Source: Candidatus Rokuibacteriota bacterium (GTDB lineage Bacteria; Methylomirabilota; Methylomirabilia; Rokubacteriales; CSP1-6). Taken from it: a DNA stretch of 64,000 nt. This document shows, piece after piece, positions 11,297-21,291 of the stretch; positions within the stretch are counted from its first letter, which is position 1; each line of letters begins with the position of its first letter. The notes beneath the pieces are model-generated. The model did no database searches and was not told the DNA's origin. It saw only the letters and a list, made by a program, of their open reading frames with translations. The stretch spans positions 1 through 64,000 of the forward strand of contig JACPDG010000039.1 of the NCBI GenBank assembly GCA_016184125.1, written 5' to 3'. Made by a program: the position numbers and the translations under genes.

Positions 11297-13087
11297 ATGG
11301 GCCAAGAGCGACAGCCCGACACGGGCGAGACGCAGAGGGGGCCAATGCCGACATCAGCCGTCCGGCGGCAGCAGGAACTCCAGAAGATCGAGACGCAACT
11401 CCGAGGGCGTGGCGCGACGTCGGAGACCCAGACGTCAGCGCGTGACAACGGGCACGACGATCGTCCCAGGACCGACGTCGAGAGCCTGCTCGGCGATGCG
11501 AACCGGCAGCTCGTCCTCGCGCTGAACCAGAACGAGAAGCTGGTGAACGCGCTCACCATGGCGCGGGAGGAGATCGCCTCGCTGAAGGAGGAGATCGACA
11601 AGCTCTGCGCGCCGCCCTCGACGTACGGCGTGTATCTGTCGGCGAACGAGGACGGAACGGTCAACGTCCTGTCCCAGAGCCGCAAGGTCAAGGTGAACCT
11701 GCACCCGTCGATCAAGCCCGGAACGTTGAAGCCCGGACAGGAGCTCGTGCTCAACGAGGGGCTGAACGTCATCGAGGCCGCCGCCTACGAGATCCAGGGT
11801 GACGTGGTCATCCTCAAGGAGGTCCTGGACGAGGAACGCGCGGTCGTGACCCTCAGGGCCGACGAGGAGAAGGTGGGCGTCGTCGCTGAGCCGCTCCGGA
11901 TGGAGCGGCTTCGGACGGGCGACCACCTCCTGATGGATCCGAAGTCCGGCTACCTGCTCGAGAAGCTGCCGAAGAGCGAGGTCGAGGACCTGGCGCTCGA
12001 GGAAGTCCCGGACATCGGCTACGAGGACATCGGCGGGCTGGCGTCGCAGATCGAGGCGATCCGCGACGCCGTGGAGCTGCCGTACCTCTACGCCGACTAC
12101 TACAAGGAGCATCGGCTCGCCCCGCCCAAGGGCGTGCTGCTCTACGGCCCTCCTGGCTGCGGCAAGACGATGATCGCCAAGGCGGTCGCGAACAACCTCG
12201 CCGAGAAGATCTCGGAGAAGCGCGGCGAGAAGATCAAGGGCTACTTCCTGAACATCAAGGGGCCCGAGCTGCTCAACAAGTACGTCGGCGAGACCGAGCG
12301 GCAGATCCGCGAGATCTTCGTGAAGGCCAAGGAGAAGGCGAACGAGGACGTCCCCGTCGTCGTGTTCTTCGACGAGATGGACGCGCTCTTCCGCACGCGG
12401 GGCACCGGGATCTCGTCGGACGTGGAAACGACGATCGTGCCGCAGCTCCTCGCCGAGATCGATGGCGTCGAGGGGCTGAAGAACGTCATCGTCGTCGGAG
12501 CCTCGAACCGCCAGGACCTCATCGACCCGGCGATCCTCAGACCGGGCCGCCTCGACGTGAAGATCAAGATCGAGCGGCCGGACCGCGGCGCGGCCGTCGA
12601 CATCTTCATGAAGTACCTGACGCCCGATCTTCCGATCGCCTGGGCCGAGACGCGTCGCTCCGGTGGCGACGTCCACGCCACGATCGCGGCGATGATCCAG
12701 GATGCCGCCGAGTCGATGTACGCGGTCAGCGAGGAGAACCGGTTCCTCGAGGCGACCTACGCGAACGGCGAGAAGGAGGTCCTCTACTTCAGGGACTTCG
12801 CGTCGGGCGCCATGATCGAGTCGATCGTGCGCCGGGCGAAGAAGCTCGCGCTCAAGCGCTACATCGGCGGCGGCGACAAGGGCATCACGACCGAGGACCT
12901 CACGAGGGCCGTGCGCGAGGAGTTCCGGGAGAACGAGGACCTGCCGAACACGACGAACCCCGACGACTGGGCCAAGATCGCCGGCAAGCGGGGCGAGCGG
13001 ATCGTCTACATCCGCCCGGTCGCCGACGCGCCGAAGCGCGAGGAGCGTTCCGTCGATCGCGTCGTCACGACGGGACAGTATCTGTAG
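11297..13087 (+). CDS. Proteasome-associated ATPase ARC/Mpa family AAA ATPase
   Basis: N-terminal coiled coil, OB-like region, [20 protein letters not shown]-terminal VVTTGQYL. Confidence 0.93.
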   Translation: MGQERQPDTGETQRGPMPTSAVRRQQELQKIETQLRGRGATSETQTSARDNGHDDRPRTDVESLLGDANRQLVLALNQNEKLVNALTMAREEIASLKEEIDKLCAPPSTYGVYLSANEDGTVNVLSQSRKVKVNLHPSIKPGTLKPGQELVLNEGLNVIEAAAYEIQGDVVILKEVLDEERAVVTLRADEEKVGVVAEPLRMERLRTGDHLLMDPKSGYLLEKLPKSEVEDLALEEVPDIGYEDIGGLASQIEAIRDAVELPYLYADYYKEHRLAPPKGVLLYGPPGCGKTMIAKAVANNLAEKISEKRGEKIKGYFLNIKGPELLNKYVGETERQIREIFVKAKEKANEDVPVVVFFDEMDALFRTRGTGISSDVETTIVPQLLAEIDGVEGLKNVIVVGASNRQDLIDPAILRPGRLDVKIKIERPDRGAAVDIFMKYLTPDLPIAWAETRRSGGDVHATIAAMIQDAAESMYAVSEENRFLEATYANGEKEVLYFRDFASGAMIESIVRRAKKLALKRYIGGGDKGITTEDLTRAVREEFRENEDLPNTTNPDDWAKIAGKRGERIVYIRPVADAPKREERSVDRVVTTGQYL

Positions 13088-13100
13088 CGAGCGGCTGTCG

Positions 13101-14087
13101 TCACGGCTCGGGGGCGGCGGTCTTCAGGAACTGAAGCATCGCCGCGTTGACCTCGGCTGGTCGCTCCTGCTGCGTCCAGTGACCGCACCCGGGCAGGAGG
13201 ACGGTCTCCTGAAGGCGGGGGATGAACTGCTTGAGCACCGGCAGCAGCCCGTCCATCCCGCGGAACCCCAGCACGAGGTCTCGCTCGCCGGCGATGTAGA
13301 GCGCGGGCACCGTCACCGTCGCGCCTGACCACGGGGCCAGCAGCTCCCAGTTGCGGTCGATGTTGCGGTACCAGTTGAGGCCGCCGCGAAACCCGGCGCG
13401 CCTGAACTCGCGCGCGTAGAAGTCGATGTCCGCCTCGGTGAGCCACGGCGGCAGCGTCGCCGGGGCGTCCCTCCCGCTGAGAAATCCGCCGCCTCGCGGC
13501 ACCATCCCGACGTCGCCGGAGCCGACACTGCGACGTCGGCGAGGCGCATCGCCCGATCCCCAGAAGAGCACACGGCGGATGGTGTTGCGGGGGTCGCGCT
13601 CGAGCTCCGCTTCGGCGACCCCGGGCTCCTGGAAGTACAGCTGATAGAAGACCGCGTCCGCGGTCTGGGGCATGACGGTCGTCGGGCGCATCGAGGAACG
13701 AGGCAGAAAGGGCACGCTGAGACCGATCACCGCTCGGAACCGGTCCGGGCGCAGCAGCGCGGCGTGCCAGGCGACCGGGGCGCCCCAGTCGTGTCCGGCG
13801 ATGACCGCCGTGGATGCGCCGAGCACGTCGATGAGGGCGACCATGTCACCGACGAGATGGAGCAGCGTGTACCGGTCGAGGGCCTCGGGCCTGTCGGTCT
13901 GGCCGTAGCCTCGCTGGTCGGGCGCGACGGCGTGAAAGCCGGCGTCCGCGAGCGCGACGAGCTGGTGCCGCCACGAGTACCACGACTCCGGGAACCCATG
14001 GCACAGCACGACGAGCGGCCCCTCGCCGGCCTCGGCGATGTGCATGCGGAGACCGTTCGCGGTCACGATCCGGTGCATGATGTCCAT
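13101..14087 (-). CDS. Alpha/beta hydrolase (epoxide hydrolase-like)
   Basis: MDIMHRIVTANGLRMHIAEAGEGPLVVLCHGFPESWYSWRHQL...GHDWGAPVAWH...LPGCGHWTQQERP. Confidence 0.85.
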   Translation of the reverse strand: MDIMHRIVTANGLRMHIAEAGEGPLVVLCHGFPESWYSWRHQLVALADAGFHAVAPDQRGYGQTDRPEALDRYTLLHLVGDMVALIDVLGASTAVIAGHDWGAPVAWHAALLRPDRFRAVIGLSVPFLPRSSMRPTTVMPQTADAVFYQLYFQEPGVAEAELERDPRNTIRRVLFWGSGDAPRRRRSVGSGDVGMVPRGGGFLSGRDAPATLPPWLTEADIDFYAREFRRAGFRGGLNWYRNIDRNWELLAPWSGATVTVPALYIAGERDLVLGFRGMDGLLPVLKQFIPRLQETVLLPGCGHWTQQERPAEVNAAMLQFLKTAAPEP

Positions 14088-14273
14088 GGGCGCCTGCCTC
14101 CTTGCCGGCGACCTCATCGTAACGCTGGCGACCGCCAGAACACCGGCGCCGTCAAGCGGCCCTCGGACCCCGTGGTGCTCCGGCTCGCCTTGACTATTTC
14201 GGGACTGGGGCTTCAATAGCGGGCACCGACCGGGGGCCACGAGGGCCCGCAAGCTTCGGGCGGTGAGGTGCCC

Positions 14274-15320
14274 ATGGAGCTCGGGATCTTCCTGGAAGAG
14301 GCGCGGCAGGGGATCGACCAGGCGACCGCATTCGCGGAAACGTTCGCGCTGGCGGACGCAGCGGAAGAACGAGGACTGGACAGCGTGTGGCTCGGGGAGA
14401 TCCACTTCCTCCCGACGCGGTCGGTGATCTCGTCGCCGCTGCTCGTCGCCACCGCGATCGCCACGCGCACGCGACGCCTGCGCGTCGGCACGGCGGTGCA
14501 CCTCATCCCGCTGAACAACCCGCTCCGCATCGCCGAGGAAGTCGCGACGCTGGACCACATCAGCCTCGGACGCGTCGACTTCGGCGTCGGGCGCAGCGGG
14601 TCGCCGCGCGCGTACGATCTCTACGGGATCCCGTACGGCGAGAGTCAGGCCCGGTTCCGCGAAGCGCTCGAGATCATCCGGCGCGCGTGGGAGGGCGAAC
14701 CGTTCAGCTACGCGGGCGAGTTCTTCAAGTTCGACAGGGCGACGGTCGCGCCTCGCCCGTACCAGACACCGCACCCGCCCATTCTCATGGCCGCGACGAG
14801 CGAGGAAACGTTCCCGCTGGTCGCCCGGCTCGGGCGCGGCATCCTCGTCGGCCTCCGTGGGATGCACATCTCCGTGCTCCGCGAGCATCTCCGCCGGTAT
14901 CGGGAGACGTGGCGCGAGGCGGGCCACGCCGGCGCGGGGCGCGTGTGCCTGCGGATCCCGCTCTACGCGGCGCCCACCGAGCGCGAGGCGCTCGACGATC
15001 CGCGCGAGAGCATCATGTACTACCTCCGCCGGCAGGCGGACATCACCCGTGCGCCGGCTGGCCGCGCCGGCGCGCTCGCCACCGAGCGGCTCCGCGCCCG
15101 CGCCGAGCAGCTCGACGCTCTCTCCTACGAGGAGGTGCTGCAGGAGCGCGTCGTGTTCGGAACCGCGCCGGCGATCATCGACCGGTTGACGCAACTGCGC
15201 GAGGAGCTCCGGCTGGACGGCGTCGTGTTCGAGCTCGGCTCGGGCGGTCTCATTCCCTCCGAGCGGGAGTTGCGGAGCCTGCACATCGTCGCGGACAAGG
15301 TCGTCCCCGCGCTCAAGTAG
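14274..15320 (+). CDS. LLM-class flavin-dependent oxidoreductase
   Basis: MELGIFLEEARQGIDQATAFAETFALADAAEERGLDSVWLGEIHF...RVDFGVGRSGSPRAY. Confidence 0.88.
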   Translation: MELGIFLEEARQGIDQATAFAETFALADAAEERGLDSVWLGEIHFLPTRSVISSPLLVATAIATRTRRLRVGTAVHLIPLNNPLRIAEEVATLDHISLGRVDFGVGRSGSPRAYDLYGIPYGESQARFREALEIIRRAWEGEPFSYAGEFFKFDRATVAPRPYQTPHPPILMAATSEETFPLVARLGRGILVGLRGMHISVLREHLRRYRETWREAGHAGAGRVCLRIPLYAAPTEREALDDPRESIMYYLRRQADITRAPAGRAGALATERLRARAEQLDALSYEEVLQERVVFGTAPAIIDRLTQLREELRLDGVVFELGSGGLIPSERELRSLHIVADKVVPALK

Positions 15321-15470
15321 ATCATGGGGGGACTATCGAAGCCCCCCGACCCTCGTGCGAAGGGGGCTCACGCCCCCCTCGTACTCCCCCGGCCCCGCGC
15401 TCGGAGCGCCCCGGGGGGTGCGCGGACGCACCCGCCAAAGCCGTGGCGCTCCTCGACTACCCGATTCCTC
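15321..15470 (+). repeat. Modular palindromic repeat, copy B
   Basis: atcatggggggactatcgaagccccc...cgctcggagcgccccggggggtgcgcggacgcaccc...ggcgctcctcgactacccgattc. Confidence 0.8.
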
Positions 15471-15479
15471 GCCCGCGCG

Positions 15480-17426
15480 TCAGCGCGCGCGCCGGCCGTA
15501 CGGGAGATCGAGGATGAACGCGGCGCCGCCCTCGGGCCGGGTCTCGGCGCGCAACCAGCCATCGTGCTGCTCGACGATCCCGTAGGAGAGCCAGAGGCCG
15601 AGCCCGCTGCCCTCACCGGCCGGCTTCGTCGTGAAGAACGCGTCGAAGACGCGGGGCAGGATTGCGGGAGGAATGCCTGGGCCCGTGTCGAGCACCTCGA
15701 CGCGAACGCTCTCCTGGCTGCCACGAACCCGCACGGTCAGCACCCGTCGTCCGGCGTGTCCCGCCATCGCCTGCTGCGCGTTCTGCACGAGGTTGAGCAG
15801 CACCTGGCGGATCTGGTCCTCGTCGCCCCACACGGGCGCGACCGGCGAGAAGCTCGTGACGACCTCGATCCCGGCGCGACGCAGGTCGCAATCCTTCAGC
15901 TCCAGCACGGCCTTCACCTGGTGCTCCAGGGAGCACGGCTGGCGCTCGGGCCGCCGCTGCCCGAGCTCGAGCAGGCCCTGGAGCAGTCGGGCGGCGCGCG
16001 ACGTCTCCTCGATGATGGCGCGCACGCGCTCGACGCCCTCGGGCGACACGGCGTCCCGCGTCATGAGGAGCTCGGCCTGACCGAGGATGAGGCTCAGCGG
16101 CGTGTTGATCTCGTGCGCCACACCGGTGGCGAGCTTGCCCAGGGTGGACAGCCGATCGCGCTCCGCGAGCTGGTCCTCGGTGTGCCTGAGGCCTTCGAGC
16201 TGCCGGCGCGTCGCCTCGTAGAGCTGCGCGTTCTCGAGCGCGAGCCCGAGCTGGCTGGCCGTGGCCTCGACGAGCTCGATCTCGTCCTCGGAAAATGGTG
16301 GTGGTCTGCGACGGCCGAGGGAGAGCGTGCCGAGGATGCGTCCGCGGCTCCGGATCGGAACGCAGACGAAGCCCCGGACGCCTTCCTCGCCGACGAGCGC
16401 CCGCGCGGCGGGGAGCAGCTCGGCCGCGAGGCTCACCTCGGCGTGCTCCACGGTCGTGCCCGTCGCGGCGACGGTCCCGATCAATCCTTCGCCGACGCGG
16501 AGGACACGGTTGAGGTCTCGCAGCCGCGGGCTGAGGCCGCGCTCGCCATGGAGCCGGAGGGTCGTCCCGTCCGGCGAGAGCAGGTGCAGGCTCGACAGCT
16601 CGTGGCCGGTGACGTGCGTCAGCGCGTCGAGCGCCGTGTCGAGCACGCGGTCGACGTCGAGCGTTCCGCCGGTCGCCTGCGCGATGGTGTGCAGGATCCT
16701 GACATGCGGCTCGCGGCGCGGGACGTCGATCCACGTGAAGCGCGTGACCAGTCCGCGCAGGCGTGCGCGCTGCGCCTCGGTCGCCTCGAGGAAATCGCAC
16801 GCGTACGTCCGCCCGTCGTGCCGGGCGAGGACGGCGGCGATCTCGAGCGGCTCCTGCCCGTCGGGTAGAGCGAGGGTGAGCCTGACGGGCCCGCGCGTGC
16901 GGACCTCACCGTCGGGACGGATCCTCGCGCCGACCGCGCTCACGTCGATGGTCGTGCCTTCCCACTCGGTGCCGTCGGCGCCGCGTGCCCAGACCGGAAG
17001 GGACACGGCGGCGCGCGTGGCGCGACGCCGGTCGTGCGATCGGAGCGCCGCCGCGGGCGTGCCCGCCCGCCGTTCGATCGACGCGAAGGTCTCCCCGAGC
17101 CGCTCGAGCAGCACCGGCTTGCCGACGAAGTCCACCGCGCCGAGCTGCAGACACTCCCGGGCCTGCGCCTCGGTCGCGATCCCGGAGATGGCGACGACGG
17201 GCACGCTGACACCGCGGTTCGCCATGAGCTTGAGGAACTCGAGACCGCTCATGCCGGGGAGGTAGATGTCGAGCAGCACGGCGTCCGGGCGCTCGCTCTC
17301 GAGCGTCTTGAGCGCCGCTTCCGCCGTGTGCGTCATCACGGGCTGGTAGCCGAGTCCGCGGAAGAACTCCCCGAAGACCTGACACAACGGCTGCTCGTCC
17401 TCGACCACCAGGACACGCATGGACAT
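15480..17426 (-). CDS. Hybrid signalling protein: receiver - PilZ - GAF - histidine kinase
   Basis: RVLVVEDEQ...DAVLLDIYLPG; RRRATRAAVSLPVW...DVSAVGARI (PilZ-like); GAF; GVAHEINTPLSLILGQ; GSGLGLWLSYGIV. Confidence 0.85.
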   Translation of the reverse strand: MSMRVLVVEDEQPLCQVFGEFFRGLGYQPVMTHTAEAALKTLESERPDAVLLDIYLPGMSGLEFLKLMANRGVSVPVVAISGIATEAQARECLQLGAVDFVGKPVLLERLGETFASIERRAGTPAAALRSHDRRRATRAAVSLPVWARGADGTEWEGTTIDVSAVGARIRPDGEVRTRGPVRLTLALPDGQEPLEIAAVLARHDGRTYACDFLEATEAQRARLRGLVTRFTWIDVPRREPHVRILHTIAQATGGTLDVDRVLDTALDALTHVTGHELSSLHLLSPDGTTLRLHGERGLSPRLRDLNRVLRVGEGLIGTVAATGTTVEHAEVSLAAELLPAARALVGEEGVRGFVCVPIRSRGRILGTLSLGRRRPPPFSEDEIELVEATASQLGLALENAQLYEATRRQLEGLRHTEDQLAERDRLSTLGKLATGVAHEINTPLSLILGQAELLMTRDAVSPEGVERVRAIIEETSRAARLLQGLLELGQRRPERQPCSLEHQVKAVLELKDCDLRRAGIEVVTSFSPVAPVWGDEDQIRQVLLNLVQNAQQAMAGHAGRRVLTVRVRGSQESVRVEVLDTGPGIPPAILPRVFDAFFTTKPAGEGSGLGLWLSYGIVEQHDGWLRAETRPEGGAAFILDLPYGRRAR

Positions 17427-17581
17427 GTTCTGGACGCTCGGCTGCAATGCGTGCGCCACACCGCGCGTGCTTCGCAAGTCATCGAAGACGAGCGTTTTAC
17501 CCACATCGGCAGGCTGCGGGTGGTCAGAGACCGACCAGAGGACGGCTGAAGCCGCCTTCGCGACCGGTCAGTTCTTAGCCG

Positions 17582-18226
17582 TTACCTCGGCCGCGACTTG
17601 CCGCGGATGAAGTCCTGGATCTCCTCGTCGTGCCGCGAGGGCCGGTCAGTCGACGACTTGCCCGCCGGCTCGCCTCTGAAGAGGTCGCGGAAGCGCTCCG
17701 CAATTCCGGGCTTCTTCTCGGGCTCGGGCGCAGGCGCGGCCGGGCGGTCGCTGGCCGCCGCCGGCTTCTCGGGCGGCGCACTCGCCGGCGGTGGCGCGAC
17801 AGGGGGCGCCGGCGTGGGCGCCGGAGAGAACGGAGGGACCTCCACGGGCGTGAGGTTCGGGAACGCCGCGAGCAGGTCATGCTCGAGGCGACCCTGGTCG
17901 ACCTGCGCGTCGGACGCGATGTCCTTCCACGACGCGCCCGTCTTGCGCGCGGAAAACACCTTGTCGATCGGATGGCCGCGGTGTGTCGCGATACGGTGCG
18001 CCACGAAGAGATCGCCCCACTGGAGCCCGGCTCGCGCCTGTTCCATCCTGAGCGCGTCGGGCGCGACCCCGAGTGCGCGTGCGATGCTCGTGACCGTCGC
18101 CGCCTCGGTGGTCTTCGCCGCACCGGCTTGATTGACCGCGGCCACGAGGCCGTCCAGTCGCTGATCGGCCGCGAAGGCGGCAAGAGGCACGAGGAGCGCG
18201 ACGATCGCGAGTCGCAGGGCCCGCAT
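17582..18226 (-). CDS. Secreted hypothetical protein
   Basis: Signal peptide MRALRLAIVALLVPLAAFA; Pro/Ala-rich C-terminal half. Confidence 0.6.
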   Translation of the reverse strand: MRALRLAIVALLVPLAAFAADQRLDGLVAAVNQAGAAKTTEAATVTSIARALGVAPDALRMEQARAGLQWGDLFVAHRIATHRGHPIDKVFSARKTGASWKDIASDAQVDQGRLEHDLLAAFPNLTPVEVPPFSPAPTPAPPVAPPPASAPPEKPAAASDRPAAPAPEPEKKPGIAERFRDLFRGEPAGKSSTDRPSRHDEEIQDFIRGKSRPR

Positions 18227-18727
18227 CTAGCCCCGCTCGTAGGACAGGCGCGCGACCTTGTCCATGTTCGTTCCCTCGATGCGGATGAGCCGCGTCGGCC
18301 CGTCGCGCCGCGGGGCATGGACGTCGCCCTCATCGTAGACGTGCGCCATGCCGGGCTCCAGCGTGTAGCTCCGGGCGAGGCGGACCTTGCCCGGGCGGTG
18401 CCCGGTCGCGCGCGCGACGATCGCCCAGTCGCTCATGACGGTCGTGCCGCGCGCCTGCCCGTAGATCGCCCACGAGGAGCCGTGGTCGTGCGGCGCGCTT
18501 TCCTTCGCGCCGCGGTAGACGTGAGCCAGGATGCAGAAGCCGAGGTCGCGGTCCTCGTAGAGGATCTTGCGCTCCGGCACGTCGTCGCCGAGATGCCTTG
18601 CGACGAACGCCTCGTCCTTCAGGACGTCCTGGAGCACCGCACACATCTTCCGGCGCCCGGTCGGCCCGGGGTCATCGCGCAGGATCCGCGCGCACGTCGC
18701 CGCGAACTGCTCGAGGGTCACGCCCAT
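18227..18727 (-). CDS. Cupin-like protein
   Basis: MGVTLEQFAATCARILRDDP...ESAPHDHGSSWAIYGQARG...LEPGMAHVYDEGDVHAP. Confidence 0.65.
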   Translation of the reverse strand: MGVTLEQFAATCARILRDDPGPTGRRKMCAVLQDVLKDEAFVARHLGDDVPERKILYEDRDLGFCILAHVYRGAKESAPHDHGSSWAIYGQARGTTVMSDWAIVARATGHRPGKVRLARSYTLEPGMAHVYDEGDVHAPRRDGPTRLIRIEGTNMDKVARLSYERG

Positions 18728-18851
18728 CGTTCCCACCTCCCGCGGGTCTCGATCGACCAGAGCGTACACCGACGTGCCGCGTTCCCGGAACTCCGGCTGA
18801 TATGCTGCTCGCGAGCCTCGAGCACCATCGTGCCACGCCGTCCTCGGCGAG

Positions 18852-18990
18852 CGTTCGTGAACGAATCGCGTCGTCGAGGAGCGCCACGGCTTTTGCCGGG
18901 TGCGGACCCGAGGCGCGGCCCGGGTTCCCCGGGCCGCGGCCGAGCGTCGGGGGGTTTGGGGGGCCATTTCGGGGCCCCCCATGATGTCAG
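18852..18990 (-). repeat. Modular palindromic repeat, copy C
   Basis: gttcgtgaacgaatcgcgtcgtcgaggagcgcc...gcggcccgggttccccgggccgc...ggggggccatttcggggccccccatgatgtcag. Confidence 0.85.
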
Positions 18991-19028
18991 ATCGCCGGGG
19001 ACGCCATCGCGCAGTGGGAGGTTCAGTC

Positions 19029-19394
19029 GTGGCAAACGATCGACGCGGTCCGCGGCTTCCCGAGCGACAGACGACGGTCAGATCCGAGCTGAAAGCGATC
19101 CTGCACGAGGGGCCCTTCACGACGCGCGATCTGTCGGTGCGCGTCGGTGTCGGCGAGAAGGACGTGGCCATGCACCTCGAGCACATCGCGCGTTCCGTGC
19201 AGGCGAGCGGTGAGCGCTTCGAGGTCGAGCCGCCGCGGTGTCTCGCGTGCGGCTTCGTCTTCAAGGATCGGACGCGGATGACGAAGCCATCGCGATGCCC
19301 GCGGTGCAAGGGCGAGCGACTTGCGCCGGCTCGCTATCGGATCGCGACGACGAGGAAGACGCCCCGCCCGGACGCTGACGCCACCCGCGTCTGA
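19029..19394 (+). CDS. HTH plus zinc-ribbon predicted transcriptional regulator
   Basis: FTTRDLSVRVGVGEKDVAMHLEHIARSV...CLACGFVF...SRCPRCKGERL; GTG start. Confidence 0.65.
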   Translation: MANDRRGPRLPERQTTVRSELKAILHEGPFTTRDLSVRVGVGEKDVAMHLEHIARSVQASGERFEVEPPRCLACGFVFKDRTRMTKPSRCPRCKGERLAPARYRIATTRKTPRPDADATRV

Positions 19395-19410
19395 GACGAC
19401 CAGACCCGGG

Positions 19411-20133
19411 CTACCGCGTGGCGCGGCGGTACGCCGCGTACTCCGCGAGCGTCTCCTCGCTCGGCGGATACGTGCCGGTGAGCGACGCCCCGCGCTTGAT
19501 CTTGTCGAGGAGAAACGCCTCGAGCCGCTCCTGCTCGACCCCGTCGGCCGCGACGTTCTCGGCGACGTGCCGCGGGAGGCACACGACGCCCTCGCCGTCG
19601 CCAACCAGCACGTCGCCGGGCACGACGAGCACCTCGGCGCACGCGATGGGCACGTTCTCGTCGACGGCGAGATGACGGACGACGTGCGCGGGCGCAGCGG
19701 GACCGAGCGCATAGACGGGAAAGCCGAGCGCCTGGACCGCCTCGAAGTCCCTCATGCCGCCATCGGCGACGAGCCCGGCCGCGCCTCGCGCCTGGAGCCG
19801 GGCCACGAGGATGTCGCCCGCTGCCGCCGCGGACGCCACGCCGCGGCAGTCCATGACGAGGACCTGTCCGGGCTCGATGTGTTCGATCGCGTGCCGCTGC
19901 GGATAGGCGGGGTCGGACAGGCGCGAGAGCATCGCGCGGTCCTCGCGCGCGGGGACGAACCGCACGGTCACCGCCACGCCGACCATGCGGGTCGACGGGC
20001 ACAGCGGACGCACGCCGGGCAGGAACGTGTTGCGGAAGCCGAGCTTGAAGAGCAGCGTGGTGAGCGTCGCCGTCGACACCTCGCGCAGGCGCGCCACCGT
20101 CTCCTCCGCAAGCGGCGGGATCGCAGGTGACAT
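19411..20133 (-). CDS. RraA-family protein (HMG aldolase/demethylmenaquinone methyltransferase-like)
   Basis: GDILVARLQARGAAGLVADGGMRDFEAVQALGFPVYA...VPGDVLVGDGEGVVCLP. Confidence 0.8.
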   Translation of the reverse strand: MSPAIPPLAEETVARLREVSTATLTTLLFKLGFRNTFLPGVRPLCPSTRMVGVAVTVRFVPAREDRAMLSRLSDPAYPQRHAIEHIEPGQVLVMDCRGVASAAAAGDILVARLQARGAAGLVADGGMRDFEAVQALGFPVYALGPAAPAHVVRHLAVDENVPIACAEVLVVPGDVLVGDGEGVVCLPRHVAENVAADGVEQERLEAFLLDKIKRGASLTGTYPPSEETLAEYAAYRRATR

Positions 20134-20144
20134 GGCCACGCCGC

Positions 20145-20903
20145 TCATCCGCGTCCGATGAACGGCATCTTCGTAGCCATCACGGTCAGGAATTGCACGT
20201 TGGCGTCGAGCGGCAGGCTCGCCATGTACACGACCGCGCGCGCGACGTGCTCGACGTCCATCGTCGGCTCGATCGCGGTCGTCCCGCTGGCCTGCGGCAC
20301 GCCCTGCTTCATGCGCGCCGTCAGGGGCGTCTCGGCGTTCCCGATGTCGATCTGCCCGCAGGCGATGTCGTAACGGCGCCCGTCGAGGGACGTCGACTTC
20401 GTCAGCCCGGTGATGGCGTGCTTCGTGGCCGTGTACGGGGCGGAATTCGGTCGCGGGACATGCGCGGAGATGGAGCCGTTGTTGATGATGCGGCCTCCGC
20501 GCGGCACCTGGCTCTTCATCACCCTGAAGGCTTCCTGCGTGCACAGGAACGCGCCCGTGAGATTGACGTCCACCACCGCCTTCCACTGCTCGACCGTCAG
20601 GTCCTCGAGCGGCACGGGAGGCGCGCCGGTCCCCGCGTTGTTGAACAGAAGGTCGAGGCGGCCGAACGTCTCCTGCGTCTTCGCGAAGAGTCCCTTGACC
20701 GACGCCGGATCGGCCACGTCGGCCGGGACCACGAGGGCCGGTGAGCTCGCGACCGCGCCCTCCGCGGCCGTCGCGTCCAGCAACCCCTTGCGACGCCCGG
20801 CCAGGACGACCGCATACCCCTCATGCAGGAGCGCGAGCGCGACAGCCTTGCCGACGCCCGTACCCGCACCGGTGACCACCGCGACCTTCCGGGACGAAGC
20901 CAT
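20145..20903 (-). CDS. SDR-family oxidoreductase
   Basis: [29 protein letters not shown]...LLFNNAGTG...[14 protein letters not shown]. Confidence 0.9.
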   Translation of the reverse strand: MASSRKVAVVTGAGTGVGKAVALALLHEGYAVVLAGRRKGLLDATAAEGAVASSPALVVPADVADPASVKGLFAKTQETFGRLDLLFNNAGTGAPPVPLEDLTVEQWKAVVDVNLTGAFLCTQEAFRVMKSQVPRGGRIINNGSISAHVPRPNSAPYTATKHAITGLTKSTSLDGRRYDIACGQIDIGNAETPLTARMKQGVPQASGTTAIEPTMDVEHVARAVVYMASLPLDANVQFLTVMATKMPFIGRG

Positions 20904-20937
20904 CGCGTTCTCCGCCTCTCCTGGCCTGCGAACCATA

Positions 20938-21060
20938 TCGGGATATCGAGGAGCGCCCCGGGTCCCACCGGTGCGTCCGTGCACCACGGGTGCGTCCGCG
21001 CACCCCCCCCGGGGCGCTTCCGAGCGCGGGGGGTGCGGGGGCCATGTCGGGGCCCCCACA
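20938..21060 (-). repeat. Modular palindromic repeat, copy D
   Basis: gatatcgaggagcgccccggg...ggtgcgtccgtgcaccacgggtgcgtccgcgcacc...gggggccatgtcggggccccc. Confidence 0.8.
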
Positions 21061-21161
21061 TCCCTCGCCACGGGCGCGTGCAGCGTAGTGCGTCCGGGCG
21101 ACGCGATCAAGCGGCAGCGACTCGTTGACGGCGGGCGCGGCGGACGCTAGCCTCCTCTCGG

Positions 21162-21260
21162 TTCATGGAGGCCCCGAAATGGCCCCAGACCCCCAAACGC
21201 TCGACGGGCCCGGGCTGAGCCCGGGCCCGTCTCGACCACAGCGATTCGTTCACGAGCTCC
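21162..21260 (+). repeat. Modular palindromic repeat, copy E (divergent)
   Basis: ttcatggaggccccgaaatggcccc...gacgggcccgggctgagcccgggcccgtc...gattcgttcacgagctc. Confidence 0.7.
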
Positions 21261-21291
21261 GAAACCGGCCGTCGAGCCGGAGGGAGGTGCG

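Noticed and set aside
14180-14220. TTGACT...TCAATA as a sigma70 promoter
   Set aside because: 17-nt spacing fits but the -10 match to TATAAT is poor; not strong enough to report.
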